The notes under the pieces were generated by a model. That model was not told where the DNA came from. It saw only the letters and a list, made by a program, of their open reading frames with translations, and searched no databases. DNA of 64,000 bases from Bolinopsis microptera (lineage: Eukaryota; Ctenophora; Tentaculata; Lobata; Bolinopsidae). The stretch spans positions 9,112,894 to 9,176,893 of the forward strand of contig NC_087084.1 of assembly GCF_026151205.1 (NCBI RefSeq). Reading direction: 5' to 3'. The translations under genes and the position numbers were made by a program. Positions 22,301-34,300 of this stretch are shown here, in pieces (within the stretch, counting starts at the first letter, position 1; the number at the start of each line of letters is the position of its first letter).

Positions 22301-25300
22301 TAATGTTCATAAACATACGAAGAATAAAGATGTGGTGGAATGACAGGCTGAGCGCCGCTCAGTAACTTATTCCTTGCAGTGTGAACAGGACTCTAAGTGT
22401 CTAATGCTGAACGACTGTTAAACTCCATCCCCACCTCTTGCAAGGCACACGCCACACATAGCTGCCTCCACCCCGCCAACGATAGTGTCACTGTTTGCCC
22501 TAACTTCACCTCCACTTTGCGTGGTGGGCCTTGTCCCCTCTTTTATTCTGTGCTCCCCAGATTAGCTATAACATTACTGTTACACTGATTATTATATACT
22601 GACACCCACCAACCTTCAGCTGATGCACAAACATTCGAGTGTTTCGACTACAGCTTGGTAAAAGAAGCATTGGTTGCATCCAAAACAGCGACAACTTGTA
22701 ACGCTAACAAAGCCACTGCCATCAAATGCAACAGGTACGTGACTAGAAATTCAGCAAATGGCGAATAATCTCGTTTTAATTATCAAGCTAAATGCAAATT
22801 CATTTCATGAATGCCATGATCGTCTCTCCGAAAGAGGAGATGGCACTCATTATGTACTTAGTCGATTGAAAAACTTAACCGCACAATATTTCAGTCCCGG
22901 AACCGCAGCGGTAGCAAAAACCTACAAAGTGGCCAACAAAGGCTGCGGAGGGTGTACTGAAGCAGCGATTAAAGACAAAACATGTTCGGAGTGCTGCAAG
23001 ACCAAATGCAATTCTGCGTCAACTCTCGCGTTTGTTTTGGCGCCCCTCTTGGCAGTTATCTTCCATGTACTGTAAATAGCCAGGAACAGGAACCGCATAT
23101 GACATATTATCTGGAACAGACTGTCATCATTTAGTGCTTTACTTTCAATTTCAAAGATTATGATTTCTTCCGACAGCTGCATTTTTCAAGTTCGATGAAT
23201 ATTTACAATGCCAATTCGTTTGTCAAAGATTTTTGACTTTTCTCATAAATGAAATAAATAGTCTTATTTATAAAAAAAACATTACCTATGATAATTAATA
23301 AATATAAATATTTTAAAGTTAATTATAGTGAGGAAACAACATTTCATAAGTAACAAACATAAAATAACACTTTGAATGAAAAATATCAACGATGTGACAA
23401 GTACAGAGGGTGCTCATTGCTCCAATTTGCATTTACGTCCTTACTGGTGTTGGTGCCGCCTTAGCTCTCGGAAAATGGTTCTTTTTAGCCGCCCGAATTG
23501 TCCCAGGTTTTGCCATTGTAATTTGTCCTCACATTCCATTTATGTACGTAGCTGAAGTGGCAAGTTCTGAATTCAAATAATTCGCTGTGCTATCCATGGC
23601 AGTCAGGATGCCTGTTATAAAGCTGTTTGTGTTAGGGACAGTATTCCAGCGGTGGTACAAATGTTTGTTTCTATTGACCCCTGTTGGCCAGTGTATGTTC
23701 AATATCTTCCAAGCTTCCGTAGATGTTTCCTGGAGCTGGTATCATTTGGGTCGCATAGACATGCGGTTAATTAGCAAGAGGAATCTTTGGTTTCTCAAGC
23801 CAGACCTTGCTAAATGTCTCTAGACATGCGGTTAATTAGCAAGAAGAATCTTTGATTTCTCAAGCCAGACCTTGCTAAATGTCTCTAGACAATAGAATTC
23901 GGTTAATTAGCAAGAGGAATCTTTGATTTCTCAAGCCAGACCTTGCTAAATGTCTCTAGACAATAGACATGCGGTTAATTAGCAAGAGTAATCTTTGATT
24001 TCTCAAGCCAGACCTTGCTAAATGTCTCTAGACATGCGGTTAATTAGCAAGAAGAATCTTTGATTTCTCAAGCCAGACCTTGCTAAATGTCTCTACACAT
24101 GCGGTTAATTAGCAAGAAGAATCTTTGATTTCTCATAGACATGCGGTTAATTAGCAAGAGTAATCTTTGATTTCTCAAGCCAGACCTTGCTAAATGTCTC
24201 TAGACATGCGGTTAATTAGCAAGAGAATCTTTGATTTCTCAAGCCAGACCTTGCTAAATGTCTCTACACATGCGGTTAATTAGCAAGAAGAATCTTTGAT
24301 TTCTCAAGCCAGACCTTGCTAAATGTCTCTAGACATGCGGTTAATTAGCAAGAGGAATCTTTGCTTTCTCAAGCCAGACCTTGCTAAATGTCTCTACACA
24401 TGCGGTTAATTAGCAAGAAGAATCTTTGATTTCTCAAGCCAGACCTTGCTAAATGTCTCTAGACATGCGGTTAATTAGCAAGAGGAATCTTTGGTTTCTC
24501 AAGCCAGACCTTGCTAAATGTCTCTAGACATGCGGTTAATTAGCAAGAAGAATCTTTGATTTCTCAAGCCAGACCTTGCTAAATGTCTCTAGACATGCGG
24601 TTAATTAGCAAGAGGAATCTTTGGTTTCTCAAGCCAGACCTTGCTAAATGTCTCTAGACATGCGGTTAATTAGCAAGAGGAATCTTTGCTTTCTCAAGCC
24701 AGACTTTGCTAAATGTCTCTAGACATGCGGTTAATTAGCAAGAAGAATCTTTGGTTTCTCAAGCCAGACCTTGCTAAATGTCTCTAGACATGCGGTTAAT
24801 TAGCAAGAAGAATCTTTGGTTTCTCAAGCCAGACCTTGCTAAATGTCTCTAGACATGCGGTTAATTAGCAAGAGGAATCTTTGGTTTCTCAAGCCAGACC
24901 TTGCTAAATGTCTCTAGACATGCGGTTAAATACCTCCAGGACTCATTACTTTGCATAGAGCACCGCTATCATCATCCACACCCGGACAAGCAAGAAATGG
25001 GCCTACAGACAAACGGCTTTTTGTTTGTTTTCTTCTTTTCAAGATGGCTGCACTATCTCATTTCTTTGAACGAGTACTGGCTGTTAACAGTTAGCAGCGC
25101 TAGTAAGTAATTGATCTCACTTGGGATGTTTATTCGTTCGCTTCAAAAATCCTCTGTATCTATCATTTCGGGTGTATCACTATTCATTACCATTTACCAT
25201 GTTAACATAGAAAGTTTTTGAATTTATTAGCTTTGAGATAAATTAATGGCCAGATTTATCAATTTCTATCCATTTTATTTCATTGCCATAACAGATAAAG

Positions 25301-28300
25301 TAATCTTGTCACACAAATAAGAGAAGGTCCACACTTCGACAGAAACATTGTGGACTAGCTATTGAGTATTGTAAATTTAAGCTTTCAAATGAAAGTGAAA
25401 CGTTTTTCAAGTAATATACAGATTTTCATTGTTTCTTTGAGTGTACTAATTCGTGAGTCGATGTCAAAAAGTTTTCAATCCACTATGCTCGATTAGAGTG
25501 GTAGATCGAAAGACAAAGCACTTTTCCAATAAAAAAGAAGCTACAGACTTCAACATTACAAACCAGCTATTGTAAATTTATACTTCTAAACTGAAAGCGA
25601 AACATGTTTCAAGTAATATGCTGATTTTCAGTGTTTCTTTGAACCTCGTAATTCGTGAATTCGTTCGAAAAGTTTTCTATCCACTATGCTCGATTAGAGT
25701 GGTAGATCGAAAGACTCTGAACTTTTCCAATAACAAAAGAAGCTACAGACTTCAACAGAAACACTTAAATCACTACGGACCAGGTATGTCATATTGTAAG
25801 TTTAAGCTTTCAAATAAAAGCGTAACGCTTTTAAGTAATATACAGGTTTTTAACTGCTTCTTTGAGGTTCGTGCCTACTTATTCGTGAATAAGGAGTACC
25901 AGAGAAAGGTTGCAACTGCAGAGATCGTGCTAGCTGCCTCCTGGAAGGACAATATCTTGTAAGATGATTTATCAACCAGGAGGACAACGTGCAAATAGTG
26001 TTGAAGTAACTGAGAAGAAATTGAGTTTCGGACATTGTCAGAGTGTTAAAAACTCAAAATATCGACTGAGTAATGAGTATCGAACTGACTATCTGGAAAC
26101 TCAGGGAGTGTGATAATGTGATATTAAAAATTTAAAAGTACTCAAAATCTAGCACGTTGTTTCAATGTGAGTTATTAATATTATTTACCTATTTTGAAAC
26201 ATATTTGAATAAATTGTAGAAGTGCTATGGCTTAAATTCTACCTCTGCAGGGTATATCATTAGCAATCAACTAACAGCATCCATGTACAGGGTAAACTAA
26301 AACTGAGTCGTTTTTTAACCGATGCTTCCCTGACTCTAATCTAGTAAACCTAGTCTCGGACTAATATAGAGGTTGCGTATCGGCGGTGGAGGTAGACACA
26401 TATTTGGTCGCTTAGGGTTAGGGTTAGGGTTAGGGTTAGGGTTAGGGTTAGGGTTAGGGTTAGGGGTCCGGGACTCTACGGCGTAAGACTCTACGACGTA
26501 AGACTCTAAACCTAACCCTAACCCGCCGTAGAGTCTCACGCTGTAGAGTCTTACGCCGTCCGGACCCCGGTGCACCTTGATCATGGCGAACTTTCCCAAT
26601 ATCTGCTGACTTCAGTCGGGTATTATAATAGTGTTACTTAAAGTAATAATTTACCAAACAAGTTCCTCTATTTCGGGTTAAATTCATCATTCAATTAAAT
26701 TTCATGAAAGTTTATGTTACAATAACTTAGATTTCGAGAAGCACTCAGCATTGGGTCAAGATATATTTATTATTTCTAACGAATCTTATGCTCATGACGA
26801 TTGTTCTTTGTCGTGAAACTTTCAGTAGACGAAGTTCGTTGTTTTACTTCGTTAGAATTTGAATTAAGCAGAGCATTAGTTGAAGAAGAACCGCACCGAT
26901 AGATTTTAACATAATACAATATAATATATTGTGTATCAAATATGTAAGAGCATATTGTAGATGCGGAGTGTAAAAGTAAATAGTCCTTAGCTGGCGAATC
27001 TATTGTCTATTTGTCTCATATTATATGGAACGTTTGTTCAAACTGTGAAATTAAATTTCAGTTTCTCTTTGAATAAAGTAATTCAAGAGTCCGCAATTTG
27101 ACTGTCCTCATGGAAATGATTCCTAGTCACAATACTGAATAATATGCACACTGCATAGCATAAAGAAAGAAAATGTAAACATATAGAAAGAGAATGTAAA
27201 CTTTACCGACTACAAAAAAGCAAAGTGCTCAAACAGAAACATTTGGAACCTGCTAATGTGTATCGCGAACATGTTAAAACTTAACAAGGAGCAATTTTTG
27301 TAGCTGATGTTTATTGATTCCAGTTTGTCGGTGGATGGTTTTAACAACTTCGATATTATGATTTTATTGTAGATAAGAAATAATACGACTCTTAATTAAT
27401 TAGCTAAACGTCAAACTCAAAGCAGAAGAATGAAGGTTTTCTTGATCCTGATGGGAGTCTTCTCAGTTGTCTGTAAGTAATGTTTATTTTTTAGAGAATC
27501 GAACATCGTGTGCTTGGCTAATTTCTTTCTGTTAACGAGTGCCACCGTATGATAACTTAATAATATAATGCTGTTACGTTTAAAAGATTTTAAAGATAAA
27601 TAGTACAATACAAATTTGAGAATAAACAACGTAAACAGTAAACACCCACAGCGGCGGCAGTCAAAAAGTGCAATGGTGTTGATGGCGTCACTCCCGAGGA
27701 CTGCGCGACCGAAGATGTCGCATGTACATCGTGAGTTGCAACTTTTCCTTTGTTGTGTTTTTAATATAATTAAATATTTTTAATTTCAGAATTGAATACT
27801 GGAAAATTTAAAAAAAATTACTTCCATTCTGGTCGTTTTAGATACACTCGAGTCATTGATGAATAGTCACATCTCACATCTAGTTAACAAATGAACTTAC
27901 AATATTTTGACTACTTTGATGTGACTTTCAATGGATGACCAAACCCACATCGAACCCAACTCTTTCCATGTTTTACATTCAGCATACTATTACTAACTTT
28001 AATACACCAATCTAAAACCCACTATTCCCTCAGTCCAAAGTTTGCAGAGTACGGAGGTCTGAGTACTCAAGCGTACGGGTGTGGAGAGTGCCCTGCTAAC
28101 AGTGCTACGACATGTGCCCAATGCGTTGCCACAGCAGACACCGGATGTAACACAAAAGTGGCACTAAGTAAATACATTTGCGATTATATACATTCCAAAT
28201 CAAATTTTGATCCGCGGCTCAATAAGAGTATCGAGTAAACATGTTTAACAGAATATTATTATTATCAGTCCTGCTTTGAAAATAAAAGTCCGTGTCGAGG

Positions 28301-31300
28301 CAGTGAACAAATTCAAATCACCCAGCTGGGCTTGAACACTCCATTTCGCAACCTCCATAAATTTGTATGAACCCAACATTTCGCTGTAAAAACAAACCTT
28401 CAGCGGGGAAGCTTACATTTCTGTGTTACAAATACGAATATACTGCATCAAAATGGAAAAAAGTAGCAGCTCCAGTGACTTGCCACGCTAACAGTGGTAC
28501 CGCTGTCAAGTGCAACAGGTACGGAGATAATGATTCACAGCAAATAACGAATATTTAAACTATCACTCATCAATTGATAATAAGTGATAGTTCGTGGATA
28601 ACTGACAATAGCTAAATATTTAAGCTCTTAGTTTTCAATTTGACGTTTGCATAGCTCCTAACTTTAAATTGCTCAGTTTCATTAACAATACTGAATAAGA
28701 AAATCTACAAATTTAAATCATTGGTACAAAGTGTGCATTCAACCGGAGAACTTAATGATCACCATTCATTATTTCAGTCCTGGAAAGAGTGCAGACAGTA
28801 CCTACACCGTGCCCCACAACGGCTGTGGACCTTGTGATGCAACAGCGAAGACAGCAAATAAATGTTCGGACTGCACCACAGCCAAATGCAATTCTGCGTC
28901 AACTCTCGCGTTTGTTTTGGCGCCCCTCTTGGCAGTTATCTTCCATGCATTCTAAATAGCCCGAAACAGGAACAGTACATTTGAAACTGCTTTCATCTGT
29001 TAGTACTTTATTTTAAATTTCAATTTGTCCGAAGGAAAAAACTTTTTTTCCCGACAGCTTCGATGTTTTTGTTCGTTGGATTTAAAAAAGCCAATTTCTT
29101 GTTAATAATTTTTCAATTTTTCTCAAGAATGACAAAGGTTTACTTTTAAAAGACATGTTTAGGGTAACATGTACCTTAAATACCTATTCGAATACCATTT
29201 TTGTTTTAAATTTACTCGCATATACCCTAAGCAGTTTATATTTATCAACTGATTATGGAGTGAATGAAATTAGACGGCAAACTCTTCTAGAAAGAGCTTA
29301 ATATTAGTCATAACTATTAATCATATCTTTTATTATCATTATATTTCCCAAAAAATTCAGTTAAAAATAACCATGATGTTTGATTTTGTCAACAATTATA
29401 AAAGTGATACACCCTGTATAGTGTATACAACACCAAAAATGTATAAGTTGTTCACCAATTTTCCACAGACTTTGGAACCCATAAGCCCTTGAACCACAAA
29501 AACGGGGAACATTTGTGTTTCCCTTAATCACTACTGATTTAAAAAGAACTGAGAAGTGACCACTGACCTGCAGAAGAACCAGTTGGGCAGTAGTGACCCA
29601 GAGGACAAAGTTCGGGGTCTTCTTGTATAGAACTGCGGTTGTGCATTGGTTTATATTATAACTGGCTGATCTTTATCAAATTATAATTCAGCTATCAGTA
29701 TTTTAAACCATGAAATAAGTAACTTATCAGATGGAATAGAAGATAAAGAATTAAATTTGCACTCTTTTCAACATTCGCCTGGGTAAATATATAAGCCTCG
29801 CTGTTGTACGCCCACTGTCAATACCTTAATCAATTAATTATCAGGCCAATTACATAATTAGCAGATAATCTAATTTCAATAATGTCAATTACCCGGTAAC
29901 GCAGAAGTATCCTTCTTTACACTGATCTGTTGGTTCTGTTAATCCTGTACTGCTGCAGTATTTTCCTGGAGGTAAGGAGGTCAGACACTTAGCGACATTG
30001 TAATATAACTACAGGTAACTAACTAAGTAAATAAGTAAATAAGTAACTAAGTAACTAAGTAGCTTAGTAACTAAGTAACTAAATACCTAACCTTCAGTAC
30101 ACGGAGTACAATCCTCAGTTCTGGTAAGTTTAGTAGTGCTGGAGAAGGTCCCGGTCGGACAGTCCTCCGGGACACTGCTCCCTGTCTCGCAGAATGAACC
30201 TGCTGGACACTCGTGTTGGGTAGGTGTACTGGCTCCCCCATCACAGTAGTACCTTGGAGCAGTTAAATAAATAAATAAAGTAAGTCAAATTAAACTCAAC
30301 TCAGTAACTTATAAATACACCGTATAAACTAATTAAAAACTAATTAAATGACTAATTAAACAACCCACCCTGCTTCACAATCGTGGTCTCTGTTGTACTC
30401 AGCTTGCTGGGTATCAGGACAGTAGTACCCTCTCTCACACGGAATAGCTTCCGGAGATCCCTCCGGACAGTATGAACCCTCCGTACACGGACCTCCTGTG
30501 TCTCCTGACAGGGGAGTGTGAGGGTTACTCTGGTTTAGTTACATTGGAAATGTGGTTAGGGGGGCCGGGGGGAACAGCTCTTTATATATTCCAATTCTGA
30601 TTAAATAGGAGGAAAAACAAACCCTTGAGAGGAGTACTGGAGGAGCTACCCCCAGTGCAGAACCACCCTTCCTTGCAGGGCCCGTTAGGACTGCTCTGTC
30701 TCTCACTGCACCATTGTCCAGGTTCACAGGGCTTACAAGAGCTCACGCTGGTGGAGCCCTGGTCTGGGTTGTAGGTTCCTGAGGGTGGTAAATATCACGT
30801 GACGTGTTGTAAATATCACGTGACGTATTGTAATTATATCACGTGACCTGGTTCAAGACTTTAAGTTTTGCGATGCGATGGAGATGTTCAGCAATAATCC
30901 TGCTTTAGATTGAAAACTTTGAGTTATTCACTCGATTCCCCGATTATGCCTTTTTGCCTTTTTGCTTTTTTCTGCTGTATTTAATCTTTATTCTAAGAAA
31001 CTTCCATCGATCAGTAAAATTAATAAGAGAGAAGAACTTGCTAACCATGTGTACAGGGAGTCTGCTCCGAACTTCCCTCCGGACAATAGTTGCCAGCTTC
31101 ACAAGGGTTCTCATCATAAGTAGCTGCCTGGGTTTTACACACGTACCCCTCGACACATTCCTTACATTCCGTCTGGATGGGGGTTATTTTAGGAGATAAC
31201 TTACTGGTTGGTGGTTAGTTAGTGAGTTAGGTAAGGAGTTATTGAAAACGAATAGATTGATTAATCTATGAGTTATGTATGAGAATTAATTAACGGATAA

Positions 31301-34300
31301 GCGAAAAAACGAAACAAATTAATTAAAGAGTTAAGAAATATTTGCGGAGATCATTTCTCATATTTTGAACAATAACATTATTAATAAAATTAAAAATTAA
31401 CAATTGTATTATTAATAAAATTAAAAATAATGCAGACTCACGGATCCGGGAGTATCAGAGTAAGTACCAGCATCACACGGCACCTGGTTCACTGATCCCT
31501 TACCACACTTGTAGCCCGCCTGACACTGTCCACCTGTACCTGGTAAAGGGAGATCCAGGTCAGAAACCTTTCAACTCAGGGGATAGCCGGATAGGGTCGT
31601 ATTTTATTAACTTAACCGATCTTAGATAAGACGCCAAGTATTGGCAAACAGGAGAACCAATATGGAGAGAGGGATGAGAGATCATGACAGTTATTGATAT
31701 CTCCTAAATTGTGATCTCCCATTTTCTTATAACCTATAGTTATTTTAGGTAAAAGTTTTAAAGAGTAATACAGTAAACTAACCTGAGCTGGAGAAGGAAG
31801 GTGTAGCACTGTTAACACCGGATGTGCAGTAATAGCCCGGCTCACATTGACCTACAGGGGCTGTTAACCCTGGCTCGTCACAGAACCATCCACCTGTGGG
31901 ACATGTTGAGTGAGCACGTGGTATCGTGTGTTAGCACGTGGTATAGTGTGTTTAGCACGTGGTATTGTGTGTTAGCACGTGGTATAGTGTGTTAGCACGT
32001 GGTATAGTGTGTTAGCACGTGGTATAGTGTGTTTAGCACGTGGTATAGTGTGTTTAGCACGTGGTATTGTGTGTTAGCACGTGGTATAGTGTGTTAGCAC
32101 GTGGTATATTGTGATTAGCACGTGGTATAGTGTGTTAGCACGTGGTATATTGTGATTAGCACGTGGTATTGTGTGTTAGCACGTGGCATTGTGTGTTAGC
32201 ACGTGGTATAGTGTGTTTAGCACGTGGTATATCGTGTGTCCAGCACGTGATACCAAGATAACTGTTATCAACTGCATTATGTTTAATATCAAAATACAAT
32301 TTCAAGTTATTATTAATTAACGATTCGATGTTGAAATAAGGTCCATTTTCTCACCATCGCAAGGAGTACAATCCTCCTCACCAGCTAGATCAGTTTTGTT
32401 AGAATAGGTCCCTGCTGGACACTGCATCAGGTTTGTATTTTCTCCTGTCCCACCTGAAACACAAGGAAATATTTTCATTGATTATTGATAGTGTATAGTG
32501 GCCAACTCTCAATGGTAACAGATGAGCTGTCAACAATCTCTGACATTAAGTTAAAGCCCAGATTCTCATATCACGTTAAATAAGAACCTTGCCAAACCAT
32601 CAAAGTGAAATTTAGCACTTTTTTCCTCAATCATTTTGCAATGGGCACACCACTATTAGGAAGCCCATAATACCTGGACAGAAGTGACCAGTTTTACAAG
32701 GGAGCTGTTCTTCAGATCCTGTTGGGCAGAGTCTACCAGCTCCACATTCCGCACAGTCAGCTTCTCTCGGCTGAGGATGGAGAGGTTATCAAGCAAGTTT
32801 TTTTATTTTATTAAAAAAAAGAGAATAAAAGCAAGTTGGTGGGACAAGTTACTTTTATGTTTATGTTAGGACGAGTAGGTTATAGGGGTACACTTGGAAA
32901 ATTATCGGTTAAGAATGGCTACCAATAGCCGTATATTGGCCGTACAGAATAAGCACTTAACCGCTCAATTTCCAAATATTTATTCAACATTTTTTCACCA
33001 AATTAAAAGTTGAACCACGTATAATGTTGGAGATAAAAAAGTCTCACTTAACCTAAAGTTTATTTTGTAAAATTAATTGATGAAGCACGTATCCTGACCG
33101 TTCAATACCAATTAAATACCGATTAAATATCAATTAAATACCAATTAAATACCAATTAAATACCAACCTGGTCCTGATAAGATCCGTCAGGGCAGGGTAC
33201 TTGTTGAGGTGAAGTTCCCTCACAGTAGTTCCCAGCGGTACACTCCTCCTGGCACTGCACTGAACTCTCAGCTGGGGGAGAAAGGAGTGTGAATAGGTGG
33301 AAAATAGTAACGTCATCTTCGGCGAAACAAGATAAACTGGGATAAACTCAACAAAATTATGAGACGTACGTCACCTACTGTAAAACCAAAAACACTGGGA
33401 CTCAACAAAAGTATATACCCTCCTCCCCTGTCAGCAGTGAGTTACTGTAGTTACAAAGGTAAACTCACCCGGACAATAACAGCCAGGTTCACAGTCCCCA
33501 CTGGTGGAGCTCTTGCCTCCCTCGCAGTACTTGCCGGCCGGACACGGATCACACTCTGAGCTGCTCTTCAGACCTGGGGTAAGGGGTTAGAGATGTCACG
33601 TGATTAGTCCCGTGATCAGTAGACACTGAATACAGCCGAGTTTTTACTTTTAATCATGTTGAGTAGACGGTTCAAAATTTGTAGTTAAAAACAATCTAAC
33701 GAGAGTATAGTTCTACGTTCTTCGGTTTATCCAAAATCAAATATATCAAAATCTAAGACAAATTGATTAACAATACGTGTACAGCATTTGGACAACATAC
33801 CTCGTTTAGCAGAGAATGTTCCGGGCGGACACTCTTGTTGATCTTTGCCGGCTTCACAATAATGTCCTGTAGTGGAAAGTAGCGAGTTAATAAATTAAAT
33901 TTAGTTAATAAATTACCAATACCGATATTACATCGCTGGTGATTATATTGATGAACCAAGACTGGATTAATCGGTAAACGGGGAAAGTAAGTTGAAAACT
34001 GCGAATAATTCAATTGTCAGTATAACCAGACATCTGAATGTCTACAAAAGTAAGCAAGTGAAAACACCACTGACAGACCTGCATCACACGGCCGCCCCAC
34101 AACATCCTCGTTAGGGGTAGGCACCGTGTTCTTGGAGACACAGTAATACCCGGCACTGCAGTCTCCTGCTGGCTGAGTTAGACCTGGGTAGAGGGTGTTA
34201 GTTAGGAGGGTGTTAGTTCGGAAGGTGTTAGTTAGGAAGGTGTTAGTTGGGAAGGTGTTAGAGGACAGATGTGTTAGTTATTGATTGGGAGCTTGAAAAG

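Noticed and set aside
23755-24932. CRISPR array
   Set aside because: Units of 65 bp are contiguous with no unique spacers, and the window is eukaryotic.
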